Positions 42,872 through 51,730 of a stretch of DNA of 64,000 bases are shown piece after piece; the first letter of the stretch is position 1, and every line of letters begins with the position of its first letter. The position numbers and the translations under genes were made by a program. The notes under the pieces were generated by a model. That model was not told the origin of the DNA. It was given only the letters and a program-made list of their open reading frames with translations, and did no database searches. Origin of the DNA: an uncultured Oscillospiraceae bacterium (lineage in GTDB: Bacteria; Bacillota; Clostridia; Oscillospirales; Oscillospiraceae); the NCBI GenBank assembly GCA_934589525.1, contig CAKTOB010000002.1, forward strand, positions 1-64,000, written 5' to 3'.

Positions 42872-43415
42872 CAAAAAAACTGTAATACGCTTTTTTACCA
42901 TTGCAGATTATGAAGATGAAGAAATTTGGTTGCATAATCAGCATATGAATGGTTGGAAACTGGTAAAAATGATTCCCCCTTGTTTCTATATTTTTGAAAA
43001 GTGTACGCCAGCGGAAGTAGCGTACCGACTGGATTATAAAAATAATTCGGAAACCAGTAACTATTTCCAAATTTTTAGGGATTACGGTTGGGAATATATT
43101 GGCCGTTGTGTTGGATGGCTGTATTTTCGTAAACCGTCAACAGAGATGGATTCCGAGCGTGATGGCGAAATATTTTCCGATAATGAATCAAGAATAGAAA
43201 TGATCGACCATGTGGTAAAAACTCGTTTACTTCCAATTTTAATAATCTTTCTATGCTGCGTTCTTCCTAATTTTATAAGAAGCATAGAAACCAATGACCC
43301 ACTTACAACCGTGTTCACCGTGTTTTTTGCAATCATGACCCTGCTATATAGTTATCTGATTGTTTATTGTGGTTTGAAATTGCGAAAATTAAGGAAAAAA
43401 TATAGAAATGATTAA
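42864..43415 (+). CDS. DUF2812-family membrane protein
   Basis: Encodes 183 aa. The N-terminal part (IRFFTIADYEDEEIWLHNQH, GWKLVKMIPPCFYIFEKC, GWEYIGRCVGWLYFRKP) is the DUF2812 domain; two membrane helices follow (LLPILIIFLCCVLPNFI and TVFTVFFAIMTLLYSYLIVY). PadR-DUF2812 pairs are frequent in Firmicutes, but their job is unknown. The gene is AT-rich relative to core genes. Confidence 0.88.
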   Translation: MNNKKTVIRFFTIADYEDEEIWLHNQHMNGWKLVKMIPPCFYIFEKCTPAEVAYRLDYKNNSETSNYFQIFRDYGWEYIGRCVGWLYFRKPSTEMDSERDGEIFSDNESRIEMIDHVVKTRLLPILIIFLCCVLPNFIRSIETNDPLTTVFTVFFAIMTLLYSYLIVYCGLKLRKLRKKYRND

Positions 43416-43490
43416 ATATATGTTTATAATTTGGGTATCAACAATAAAACTGGTGGAATTATCAAAGTTGCTCTGAAAACATAGGATATG

Positions 43491-43532
43491 AAGTCTCCTA
43501 CAAGATTTTTCGTCTCGCAGGAGACTTTCTTA
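43491..43532 (+). terminator. Terminator after the DUF2812 gene
   Basis: AGTCTCCT and AGGAGACT arms followed by TTCTTAT. Confidence 0.65.
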
Positions 43533-43598
43533 TATTCTGATATATGTAATCCCGCAAGGCAAGGATACTGCCCTACGGTGTCGTTTTCGGTGTCAAAA

Positions 43599-43780
43599 CT
43601 ATCTTTCTCTGTCTTGGGACTTCTTTCGTGTTCTTTGCTGTTTGCCCTCTGCCTGTAACTGCCTGAGCCTGTCTCGGACACTTTCTTTTTCGGGCGGTCT
43701 ATTGGGCTTTTCTTTCTCCTTAACCTGCTGTTCCCACTTCGAAAGGTCACGGTTGTGCTGCTCTTCAACACCCTCCATTT
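43599..43780 (-). pseudogene. C-terminal tail of a MobA/MobL-type relaxase
   Basis: The minus strand reads EQHNRDLSKWEQQVKEKEKP, then PPEKESVRDRLRQLQAEGKQ and RTRKKSQDRER with a stop. Such Lys/Glu/Gln-rich coiled tails end the relaxases of clostridial mobilisable elements. The catalytic N-terminus is absent. Identification relies on composition and context. Confidence 0.5.
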
Positions 43781-43790
43781 TTCGGAAGGT

Positions 43791-43946
43791 ATGGAATTAC
43801 CTATCGAAGATATGAAACGATTTCTTGACGGAATTTTACATATCTACCATGAAGGTCGTACAGCTGTAAAGGTGGGCGATCTCTTCGGGATAGTGACGGA
43901 AGCTGAAAAAAGGCTATCCGAAAAGAATAATTCCGTGGCACCTTGA
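43791..43946 (+). CDS. Short hypothetical protein
   Basis: Encodes 51 aa (MELPIEDMKRFLDGILHIYH, then EGRTAVKVGDLFGIVTEAEK). GGAAGG precedes the ATG. It abuts the relaxase tail and may be the end of a broken gene. No family is recognised. Confidence 0.3.
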   Translation: MELPIEDMKRFLDGILHIYHEGRTAVKVGDLFGIVTEAEKRLSEKNNSVAP

Positions 43947-44043
43947 CAATTAAAAATGCCGATTGAAACCAACCGGCAGAAGTGACACTATATTTCTTTC
44001 CGCCTTGCTTTCATCCATTTTGCGATAGCGCATAAAAGAAAAA
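43947..44043. other. Short gap left of the tRNA-Ala repeat
   Basis: No gene. A CCGATTG...CAACCGGC hairpin near 43960-43978 is the only structure seen. Confidence 0.4.
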
Positions 44044-44130
44044 GCCCTGAAACCTTACGATTTCAGGACCTGGTGGAGATAAGCGGGATCGAACCGCTGA
44101 CCTCTTGAATGCCATTGGGGCGCTCTCCCA
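44044..44130. repeat. Partial copy of tRNA-Ala with its terminator (candidate attachment site)
   Basis: Nearly identical to 45784-45871: a CCTGAAA/TTTCAGG hairpin, the CCA end, and an exact 46-base match up to the anticodon loop (44071-44116), then imperfect sequence (GCGCTCTCCCA shared). It bounds an islet holding a DUF4143 ATPase. The stretch 44131-44267 shows no gene. Confidence 0.8.
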
Positions 44131-44267
44131 AGCAATACGGAAACGCACCCCAATATTTTGAAAGTTAGGGTGCAGCCGGGTGCTTGGAAGTGGAAAATGT
44201 TCACGATTCTCACATACCGCAAGAAGATTCACAGCTGCCGTTGTGACGCTCCCGGTTTTTCAATAGC

Positions 44268-45620
44268 TCACAGCTTGAATTTATCTACAGAAATGTCGAT
44301 AAACCCGATTGGCTCATCTTGAAGGAACATTATCATATAGATAGGAAAATATGTCAGCTTTCCATTCACCTTTATGTTATCGTTGGTAAAAACATAGGCT
44401 TCCTCGATTCCGTATTCACGGGCAGCCATCACGTTGTCCAGTGCCGAGTGCTTTTCATAGTCCTTTCCGCTTTTCACTTCAATGGGAAGCACCCGTCCGG
44501 CGTGTTCAATGACAAAATCCAGCTCGCCCTTTTTTTTGCTGTTGTAATAGTACAGGGGATAGCCATGGGCATGAAGTTCCTGGGCCACCACATTCTCGTA
44601 GACGGCACCTTTGTTGACATCCTTTTCCTTGCTGACAATTTTCAATTTGCAGGCTTTTCCGTATATGGTGGTGAGCAATCCCACATCTGACAAAAACAGC
44701 TTGAACAGCGTACTTTTTTCGTTCAGCATCAGTGGCACTGTGGGTTCTGTCGTGTTAAACACGCCCAAAGCGACACCGGCTTTCCAAAGCCATGTGAAGC
44801 TGTCTTCTACCCTGTCATAGCGCAGCCCTTTCCTGATGTCCGCAATCATAAACCGCTTGTTCTTCTCATTCAATTCTGCCGGGATCAGCTCATAAATGTG
44901 TGTAATGATCAGTTTGCGGTTTTCCTCCTCATACTGCGTAAAATCCAGCTTATACTGCTCGATGATGGCTCTGTGTTCATCCATTACATCGTCAATGTTG
45001 CCGGTTGTCCGGTATTTTTCCACTGCGGCAGGCATACCGCCAATAATCAGATAGAGGTTGAACATTTCCATGATTTTACCGTGGATCATCTCATCTACAG
45101 GTGTTTTTGTGAAAAAAGCTTGCCGCAGTATTTTCAAAACAGGCTGGCCCACATTGAACACTTGCAGGAACTCCTCAAAATCCAGCGGGTACATATTGAG
45201 CGTCTGTAAATAGCCGACCGGCGCAGACTTCAAATTCACGATTTCCACGCCCAGCAGGGAACCGGACAGAATGTATCGGAACCGCTGATCCTCCACGAGA
45301 AACTTTATCTTTGTAACGATTTCCTTATATTTCTGAATTTCATCAAAGAAAAAGAAAGTCTTTCCGGGGATGATTTTTTGATCACTGTACAGCGACAGCT
45401 TCAGGATCAGGTCATCTATGCTTGCCGCACCGCTCAAAATGCCCACAATTTCCGGCTGTCGGATCAGATTGAACTCAATGTAGTCGCAACCTGCCGCCCT
45501 CAGGCACTCACGGATGATAAACGTCTTCCCCGCCTGACGGACACCATAGATCAGCAGAGCTTTGTCGCTGCTGTCGATCCAGTGCATAATATCCTTTTCA
45601 ATTTTTCGTTTCAGCATCAT
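44268..45620 (-). CDS. AAA-family ATPase with DUF4143 domain
   Basis: Encodes 450 aa. Walker A GVRQAGKTF (26-34), Walker B KTFFFFDEIQKYK, then MYPLDFEEFLQVFNVGQPVL, and a C-terminal GELDFVIEHAGRVLPIEVKS nuclease-like motif. It is a distant relative of the ATPase at 7583-8941. GGAGG lies before ATG 45620. It is the only gene between the two tRNA-Ala copies. Biological role unknown. Confidence 0.9.
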   Translation of the reverse strand: MMLKRKIEKDIMHWIDSSDKALLIYGVRQAGKTFIIRECLRAAGCDYIEFNLIRQPEIVGILSGAASIDDLILKLSLYSDQKIIPGKTFFFFDEIQKYKEIVTKIKFLVEDQRFRYILSGSLLGVEIVNLKSAPVGYLQTLNMYPLDFEEFLQVFNVGQPVLKILRQAFFTKTPVDEMIHGKIMEMFNLYLIIGGMPAAVEKYRTTGNIDDVMDEHRAIIEQYKLDFTQYEEENRKLIITHIYELIPAELNEKNKRFMIADIRKGLRYDRVEDSFTWLWKAGVALGVFNTTEPTVPLMLNEKSTLFKLFLSDVGLLTTIYGKACKLKIVSKEKDVNKGAVYENVVAQELHAHGYPLYYYNSKKKGELDFVIEHAGRVLPIEVKSGKDYEKHSALDNVMAAREYGIEEAYVFTNDNIKVNGKLTYFPIYMIMFLQDEPIGFIDISVDKFKL

Positions 45621-45658
45621 CAGTACCTCCACATCGATTCTGTGCGTTTTCCAAGGAT

Positions 45659-45718
45659 ATCATACCACCGCTTTGTCACTTTTTCAAGGGAATTAAAGGT
45701 TTTAATTGTCACTTTTTC
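45659..45718 (-). promoter_or_regulatory. Promoter and 33-base-spaced repeats of the second ATPase
   Basis: Minus strand: TTGAAA (45687-45682), 17 bases, TATGAT (45664-45659). The 13-mer TTGTCACTTTTTC (plus strand) occurs at 45673-45685 and 45706-45718, 33 bases apart; the first overlaps the -35 region. Confidence 0.7.
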
Positions 45719-45783
45719 TAATAGCTTGGATTTTCAGGCAAGTATGCACAATGAAATATTTCAGTGCTTGTTATGTGCAAAAA

Positions 45784-45887
<104 letters not shown>

Positions 45888-46055
45888 ATATTTACTTAGT
45901 GCTTCTGTATTATATCATAATCGGGCTAAAAGTCAAGAAAATTTTATATTTCCTTTATTTTCTTTTTCGTGCTTCCTTTTTTCAATAGAATCATGTATAA
46001 TGAGGCTTATCAAGGAGACCGGCGGATGCCGGGGAAAAAACAGGAGGTTTTCAAT

Positions 46056-47273
46056 ATGTCTTTACAAAGCCTGAAACTGGCAAAGGCACAACAGGAAATT
46101 CTGGACCGGGGCTTCGCCGCGGCCTTTGGTGGGGCGCCGGAGCGGTATTTCTCGGCTCCCGGGCGGACGGAGATTGGCGGCAACCACACGGACCATCAGC
46201 GGGGCCGGGTGCTGGCGGCGGCGGTCAACCTGGATACCCAGGCGGCTGTCCGGGTCAACGGCACCAACACCGTTCGCATTCTCTCCAAGGGCTATCCCCT
46301 GTGCACCGTTTCCCTGGACACCCTGGTGCCCCAGGAAAGTGAGATCAACGCCACCCCTGCTCTGGTTCGGGGCGTCTGCGCCCGGTTTGCGGCGCTGGGC
46401 TGCAAGGTCACGGGCTTTGATGCCTACTGCGAGTCCACGGTGCTCCCCGGCTCCGGCCTCAGCTCCTCTGCGGCCTTTGAGGTGCTGATTGGCACCATTG
46501 TCAATGGGCTGTTCTTCGGCGGCAAGGTCTCCCAGCCGGAAATTGCCCAAATCGGCCAGTATGCCGAAAACGTCTTCTTCGGCAAGCCCTGCGGCCTGAT
46601 GGACCAGACCGCCTCTGCCGTAGGGAACCTCGTAACCATCGACTTCTTCGACAAGGACCATCCTGTCATCGAGCCTGTGGACTTCGATTTCTCTGCCTGC
46701 GGCCATGCCCTGTGCATCATCGACAGCCAGGCCAGCCATGCGGACCTGACCGATGAATACGCCGCCATTCCCGGAGAGCTGAAGCAGGTCTGCGCTTTCT
46801 TTGGCAAGGAAGTTCTGACCCAGATCGACGAGGCGGACTTCTATGCCGCCCTGCCCCAGCTGCGGAAAGTCTGCCCGGATCGGGCGGTGCTGCGGGCCAT
46901 CCATTTCTATCAGGAGAACGCCAGAGTGCCGCTGCAGGTGGCGGCACTGCGGGAAAACAACTTCCCCCGGTTCCTGGAGCTGGTGAAGCAGAGCGGTTAC
47001 TCCTCCTATATGTACCTGCAAAACGTCATTCCCGCAGGCTATGTGGAGCATCAGGATGTGGCCGTTTCTCTGGCTCTGTGCGAGCATTATCTCCGGGGTC
47101 AGGGTGCTTACCGGGTTCACGGCGGCGGCTTCGCCGGAACCGTTCAGGCCTTTGTGCCCTTTGAGCTTCTGGAAGACTTCAAGGCCGGAATTGACGCAGT
47201 GCTGGGTCAGGGTGCCTGCCATGTGCTGTCCATCCGTCCCCAGGGCGGCGTAGAAATGGAAGTGGAGGCTTAA
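46056..47273 (+). CDS. galK: Galactokinase
   Basis: Encodes 405 aa of the GHMP family. APGRTEIGGNHTDHQRGRVL is the galactose-binding signature, VLPGSGLSSSAAFEVLIG the ATP loop, and HGGGFAGTVQAFVP the third motif. It makes galactose-1-phosphate from galactose and ATP. AGGAGG precedes the ATG. Followed after 3 bases by galT. Confidence 0.96.
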   Translation: MSLQSLKLAKAQQEILDRGFAAAFGGAPERYFSAPGRTEIGGNHTDHQRGRVLAAAVNLDTQAAVRVNGTNTVRILSKGYPLCTVSLDTLVPQESEINATPALVRGVCARFAALGCKVTGFDAYCESTVLPGSGLSSSAAFEVLIGTIVNGLFFGGKVSQPEIAQIGQYAENVFFGKPCGLMDQTASAVGNLVTIDFFDKDHPVIEPVDFDFSACGHALCIIDSQASHADLTDEYAAIPGELKQVCAFFGKEVLTQIDEADFYAALPQLRKVCPDRAVLRAIHFYQENARVPLQVAALRENNFPRFLELVKQSGYSSYMYLQNVIPAGYVEHQDVAVSLALCEHYLRGQGAYRVHGGGFAGTVQAFVPFELLEDFKAGIDAVLGQGACHVLSIRPQGGVEMEVEA

Positions 47274-47276
47274 ATC

Positions 47277-48770
47277 ATGCAAATTGAAACCTATATCGAT
47301 TCCCTGGTATCCTACGCCATGAACAAGGGTCTGGCGGAGCCCGTGGACCATCAGGTCCTGACCAACCGCCTGTTGGACCTGCTGCACAAGGAGGACTATA
47401 CCCCCTCTCAGGAGCCCCAGAGTGAGGACCTGGAAGAGATTTTGAAGGGCCTGCTGGACTATGCCTGCGCCCAGGGTCTGTGCGAGGACAACATTGTTGC
47501 CCGGGATATTTTTGACACCCGCATCATGGGTGCCCTGACCCCCATGCCCCGGGAAGTTATCCGTACCTTCCGGGAAAAATACGCCCAGTCCCCCCAGGCG
47601 GCCACGGACTGGTACTATTGGTTAAGCGAGAACACCGATTACATCCGCCGCTACCGCATTGCCAAGGACATGCGCTGGAAGTATGACAGCGAATACGGCC
47701 AGATGGACATCACCATCAACCTTTCCAAGCCCGAAAAGGACCCCAAGGCCATTGCCGCCGCCAAGAATGCCCCCCAGTCCGGCTATCCCAAGTGCCAGCT
47801 GTGCCGGGAGAATGAGGGCTACGCCGGCCGGATGAACCATCCCGCCCGGGCCAACCACCGGATCATCCCCATTACCATTGCAGGGGCCGACTGGTATTTG
47901 CAGTATTCCCCCTACGTCTACTACAACGAGCACTGCATCGTCTTCAACGGCCAGCACATCCCCATGAAGATCGACCGCTCCGCCTTTGAAAAGCTGCTGG
48001 ACTTTGTGACCCTGTTCCCTCACTATTTTGTGGGCTCCAACGCGGACCTGCCCATCGTCGGCGGCTCCATCCTGAGCCACGAGCATTTCCAGGGCGGCCA
48101 CTACACCTTCGCCATGGAGACTGCCCCTGTGGAGACTCCCGTGGTATTCCAGGGTTTTGAGGACGTGCAGGCAGGCCTTGTAAAGTGGCCCATGAGCGTC
48201 ATCCGTCTGGACGGCAAGGACCCCCAGCGGCTGGCCCAGCTGGCGGACAAGATCCTGACGGTTTGGCGGGCCTATTCTGACGAAGGCCGGGACATTGTGG
48301 CCTTCTCCGATGGTGAGCCCCACAATACCATTACCCCCATTGCCCGCCGCAGAGGGGACCTGTACGAGCTGGATTTGGTGCTGCGCTGCAACATCACCAC
48401 CGCCCAGCATCCCCTGGGTGTGTTCCACCCCCATGCGGACAAGCACCACATCAAGAAAGAGAACATCGGCCTCATTGAGGTCATGGGTCTGGCAGTGCTG
48501 CCCAGCCGCCTGAAGGGCGAGCTGGCGGATCTGGCGGACAAGATCGTGGCAGGATGCGACCTGCGGGCGGATGAGGTTCAGGCCAAGCATGCCGACTGGG
48601 TGGACCAGCTGAAGAAGCAGTACACTTTCACTTCCGACAACGCCCTGGATATCCTGCTGCAGGAGACCGGCAAGGTCTTCTCCCAGGTTCTGGAGGATGC
48701 CGGTGTCTACAAGCACACCGAAGACGGCAAGGCCGGATTCCTGAAGTTCATCGATGCGGTGAACGCCTAA
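47277..48770 (+). CDS. galT: UDP-glucose--hexose-1-phosphate uridylyltransferase, class II
   Basis: Encodes 497 aa, the longer Firmicutes class II form. PKCQLCRENEGYAGRMNHPA, LSHEHFQGGHYTFAME and LGVFHPHADKHHIKKENIGL are typical. It exchanges the UDP group between glucose and galactose. No galE is seen in the window, so epimerase must be elsewhere. Confidence 0.96.
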   Translation: MQIETYIDSLVSYAMNKGLAEPVDHQVLTNRLLDLLHKEDYTPSQEPQSEDLEEILKGLLDYACAQGLCEDNIVARDIFDTRIMGALTPMPREVIRTFREKYAQSPQAATDWYYWLSENTDYIRRYRIAKDMRWKYDSEYGQMDITINLSKPEKDPKAIAAAKNAPQSGYPKCQLCRENEGYAGRMNHPARANHRIIPITIAGADWYLQYSPYVYYNEHCIVFNGQHIPMKIDRSAFEKLLDFVTLFPHYFVGSNADLPIVGGSILSHEHFQGGHYTFAMETAPVETPVVFQGFEDVQAGLVKWPMSVIRLDGKDPQRLAQLADKILTVWRAYSDEGRDIVAFSDGEPHNTITPIARRRGDLYELDLVLRCNITTAQHPLGVFHPHADKHHIKKENIGLIEVMGLAVLPSRLKGELADLADKIVAGCDLRADEVQAKHADWVDQLKKQYTFTSDNALDILLQETGKVFSQVLEDAGVYKHTEDGKAGFLKFIDAVNA

Positions 48771-48817
48771 TCATCAATATCTGCGGCATGGCCCTTGACG
48801 GCTCCGCCGCCCGTGAA

Positions 48818-48866
48818 CACCCCTGGTTCTGCGCCAAAAACAGAGCCGGGGGTTTCCGGTTTTTTT
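48818..48866 (+). terminator. Terminator of galKT
   Basis: CCCCTGGTTCTG and CAGAGCCGGGG arms (one bulge, one G-U) with a T-rich tail GGTTTTTTTC. Confidence 0.7.
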
Positions 48867-48890
48867 CACAGGAATTTCACAATTTTTCTC

Positions 48891-48918
48891 TTGACTTTTT
48901 CAATCAATTGTGTAAAAT
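48891..48918 (+). promoter_or_regulatory. Promoter of the thioredoxin operon
   Basis: TTGACT (48891-48896), 16 bases, TAAAAT (48913-48918), in a strikingly AT-rich stretch with repeated CAATTG/CAAATTG boxes (48905, 48934) that could bind the operon's MarR protein. Confidence 0.6.
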
Positions 48919-48960
48919 TAAATTAAGCAAAATCAAATTGCACTCAAGAAAGGAGCACCT

Positions 48961-49824
48961 ATGGAGCGTTATGATATTGCCATTGTGGGCACCGGCCCCG
49001 GCGGGGTTTCGGCGGCGATCACCGCCAAGGTTCGCGGGAAGAAGATCGTCCTCTTCGGCTCCCGGCATTTAAGCGAAAAGTTGGAAAAAGCCCATTCCAT
49101 TCTCAATTACCCCGGACTTCCCAATATTTCCGGCCCCGCTCTGGCCCAGGCCTTTCGGGAGCAGCTGGACAGCCTGGACATTCCCATTACACAAAAGCAG
49201 ATCACCGCGGTCTATGCCATGGGAGACTATTTCGTCCTGCAAACCCCTGACGACATGGTAGAGGCCACCACCGTGATTCTGGCGGCGGGGGTAGTTACTG
49301 CCAAGGCCCTGCCGGGGGAAGAGGCGCTGTTGGGCCGGGGCGTCAGCTACTGCGCCACCTGTGATGCCCATTTTTATCGGGACAAAACCGTGGCCGTCCT
49401 GGGCTATTCCGGCCATTCCTGCCGGGAAGCGGCCTTTCTGGCGGAGAGTTGCCAAAAGGTGCTGTACTTCCCTGCCGCCCCACACCAGCTGGAGCTTCCC
49501 GATTCCGTTCAGGTGGTCCGGGAAAAGCCTGTGGCCATTGTAGGCGAACAACAGGTTCAGGCCCTTCGGACAGACCGGGGGGAATATCCGGTGGACGGGG
49601 TCTTTGTCCTGCGGGATGCGGTGGCCCCGGACAAGCTGGTGCCCGGCATCCAAACCCGGGGCAACCACATTGAAGTAGATTTGCAAATGAACACCAATCT
49701 TCCCGGCCTCTTTGCATGCGGAGACATTACCGGGACACCCTATCAATATGTAAAAGCCGCCGGTCAGGGCAACGTGGCCGCCCTCAGCGCCGTTGCCTAT
49801 CTGGCAGATAAAAAGGAGAAATGA
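48961..49824 (+). CDS. Thioredoxin reductase-like flavoprotein
   Basis: Encodes 287 aa, slightly short for TrxB. FAD motif VGTGPGGVSAAITA, redox centre YCATCDAHFY, and C-terminal FACGDITGTPYQYVKAAGQG. The usual NADPH motif GxGxxA reads LGYSGHSCREAAF, so the electron donor may differ from NADPH. It is the first gene of a three-gene operon with thioredoxin and a MarR regulator. Confidence 0.9.
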   Translation: MERYDIAIVGTGPGGVSAAITAKVRGKKIVLFGSRHLSEKLEKAHSILNYPGLPNISGPALAQAFREQLDSLDIPITQKQITAVYAMGDYFVLQTPDDMVEATTVILAAGVVTAKALPGEEALLGRGVSYCATCDAHFYRDKTVAVLGYSGHSCREAAFLAESCQKVLYFPAAPHQLELPDSVQVVREKPVAIVGEQQVQALRTDRGEYPVDGVFVLRDAVAPDKLVPGIQTRGNHIEVDLQMNTNLPGLFACGDITGTPYQYVKAAGQGNVAALSAVAYLADKKEK

Positions 49825-49826
49825 TT

Positions 49827-50135
49827 ATGATTACCAAAATTACCAACAACGATTTGACCCAAGCTTTGAGCCGTGACCTGGCAGTGCTGGATTTTTCCGC
49901 CCAGTGGTGCGGCCCCTGTAAGATGCTGGCCCCGGTGCTGGAAGCCGAGTCCCAGGACATGCCCAATGTGGGATTTTACGGCATTGACGTGGACGACAAC
50001 TTTGTCCTTGCCCAGGAATATCGGGTTTCCAGCATTCCCTGCCTGGTGGTGCTGAAAAACGGCCAGGAAGTGGGCAGAACCATCGGCTTCCAGCCCCAGC
50101 CCTCCCTTCACAAATTCCTGGAACAGTATGTCTGA
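49827..50135 (+). CDS. trxA: Thioredoxin
   Basis: Encodes 102 aa with active site FSAQWCGPCKMLAPVLEAES and the cis-Pro loop VSSIPCLVVLKNGQ, where a Cys follows the Pro. ATG at 49827 has AAGGAG 8 bases upstream; the ATG at 49821 is too close. Reduced by the flavoprotein before it. Confidence 0.95.
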   Translation: MITKITNNDLTQALSRDLAVLDFSAQWCGPCKMLAPVLEAESQDMPNVGFYGIDVDDNFVLAQEYRVSSIPCLVVLKNGQEVGRTIGFQPQPSLHKFLEQYV

Positions 50136-50580
50136 GGAACACTATCAGGAACTGAAGCTGGAAAACCAGCTGTGCTTCCCCCTTTATGCCTGCGCCAAAG
50201 AGGTGGTCCGGCGGTACAAGCCCTTTTTGGACCGGCTGGATCTGACCTACACCCAGTATATTGCCATGCTGGTGCTGTGGGAACACCGATGCCTCAGCGC
50301 CAAGGAGCTGGGGGCCCACCTGTATCTGGACTCCGGCACCCTGACCCCCCTGCTTAAAAAGCTGGAACATAAGCAATACCTGACCCGCCGCCGAGACCCG
50401 GAGGATGAACGGAACCTGCTGATCTGCCTGACCCCCCAGGGCCTGACCCTGCGGGATGAGGCTTTGGAGGTCCCCAAGCAGATGTGCGCCTGCGTGGCTC
50501 TGCCCCCGGAGGAGGCAGCCCAGCTGGGGGTGCTTCTAAGGAAGCTGCTTTCCATTATGACGGAGGAATCCGGGGAATAA
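50128..50580 (+). CDS. MarR-family regulator, OhrR-like
   Basis: Encodes 150 aa. LENQLCFPLYACAKEVVRRY has the Cys at the position of the peroxide-sensing Cys of OhrR; the winged helix is LSAKELGAHLYLDSGTLTPL and LTRRRDPEDERNLLICLT. Overlaps trxA by 8 bases, so it probably senses oxidants and controls the operon. Confidence 0.9.
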   Translation: MSEEHYQELKLENQLCFPLYACAKEVVRRYKPFLDRLDLTYTQYIAMLVLWEHRCLSAKELGAHLYLDSGTLTPLLKKLEHKQYLTRRRDPEDERNLLICLTPQGLTLRDEALEVPKQMCACVALPPEEAAQLGVLLRKLLSIMTEESGE

Positions 50581-50698
50581 AGCGCCTATTGCAAAGGCAA
50601 ATTTTCAATGCTTTCTTTATCAAAAGGTGAACTCTGTCTATGGGCGGTGGGGCAAAACCGTGGTATAGTTGGGACATAAAAGAAAAGGAGGGCGCTTT

Positions 50699-51283
50699 AT
50701 GAAAGAGCTTTGGAAACGGTTTCAGGTAGGTGCCATGGCAGTCAGCCTGTGTATGCTGGTGCTGGGCGTTGTAATGCTGGTGTGGCCGGATATTTCCGCC
50801 ATGACCGTCTGTGTGATATTGGGTATTCTCTGTGCCGCCACCGGTGTTTACAAGCTGGTGCGGTACTTCCGGATGGGTTTTGTGGGGCTGTTTTTCCGCT
50901 TTGACTTGGGAGCCGGCATCCTCTACATTCTGGCGGGACTCCTGCTTCTGCTGCACCCCCAGGATGCCATGACCATTCTGCCCATGGCTGCAGGCATCTA
51001 CATCCTCTTCGGCAGCGTCCTGGACATCCAAATCGCCGTGGAAATGCGCCGCTTCGGCCTGCGCAACAGCACCGCCTCTTTGATTCTGGGCATTCTGGAC
51101 GCGGTCCTCGGGTTCTACCTGCTGTTCAACCCCTTTAACGGTGCCGCCGCCCTGATGATGGCCGTAGGCATCTGCCTGGTCATCGGCAGCATCCAGAACT
51201 TCTATTCCGTGTTCTGCATCTCCAAAGCCATCCGGGAAAGCAAAAAAGACCGGATCATCGATGTGGAGTGGGAAGCGCTGTAA
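50699..51283 (+). CDS. DUF308/HdeD-like membrane protein
   Basis: Encodes 194 aa with about six membrane helices in paired repeats (LCMLVLGVVMLVWPDISAMT, LDAVLGFYLLFNPFNGAAAL). The WPDIS-type turn is typical of DUF308. Acid-stress relatives exist in Proteobacteria, but no role can be set here. GGAGGG precedes the ATG. Confidence 0.85.
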   Translation: MKELWKRFQVGAMAVSLCMLVLGVVMLVWPDISAMTVCVILGILCAATGVYKLVRYFRMGFVGLFFRFDLGAGILYILAGLLLLLHPQDAMTILPMAAGIYILFGSVLDIQIAVEMRRFGLRNSTASLILGILDAVLGFYLLFNPFNGAAALMMAVGICLVIGSIQNFYSVFCISKAIRESKKDRIIDVEWEAL

Positions 51284-51303
51284 GCAACACCGACATTTTA
51301 AAG

Positions 51304-51351
51304 ATCCCCGCCTGGATACGACCAAAAACCGTATCCAGGCGGGGATTTTTT
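51304..51351 (+). terminator. Strong terminator after the DUF308 gene
   Basis: Perfect 17-base arms starting ATCCCCGCCTGG, then TTTTT. Confidence 0.95.
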
Positions 51352-51364
51352 AATGATCTCAGTG

Positions 51365-51625
51365 TCACCGTAGGGAACGGCCTGTGTGCCGTTCCGCTTA
51401 CGTTACGAATATAACCATGTTGTTGAATGGTACTACACCTGTAGGGGTGGTGCTCCGCGCAGCGAATCAAAATCTATTGATTGCCGGTGGCAATCACACA
51501 TTTATTCATCGGCTATTAGCCGCCCGCCACGTTGCAATGATAGCCTGTGTGGATGAAAGAATCCACCTACCAGCGAAACCGTAGGGAACGGCACATAGGC
51601 CGTTCCCTACGGTTTCGCTGACACG
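51365..51625. repeat. Dispersed repeat block 5
   Basis: Module A near 51370-51398 and a fully symmetric version at 51571-51620 with 22-base perfect arms around a 6-base loop. A variant of module C without the usual palindrome lies between. No gene in 51284-51730. Confidence 0.85.
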
Positions 51626-51730
51626 GTTGTTTTTTCAACCGGAGCGGTTCAAATGCCTCCATTTGTATGATTTTCCGGATCATATGGAAACGAATCTCTT
51701 GTGTGAAACATACTTTCGAAAATCAAGCCC

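Noticed and set aside
44011..44232. Minus-strand frame across the partial tRNA-Ala copy
   Set aside because: Its residues are translated tRNA sequence; no ribosome site.
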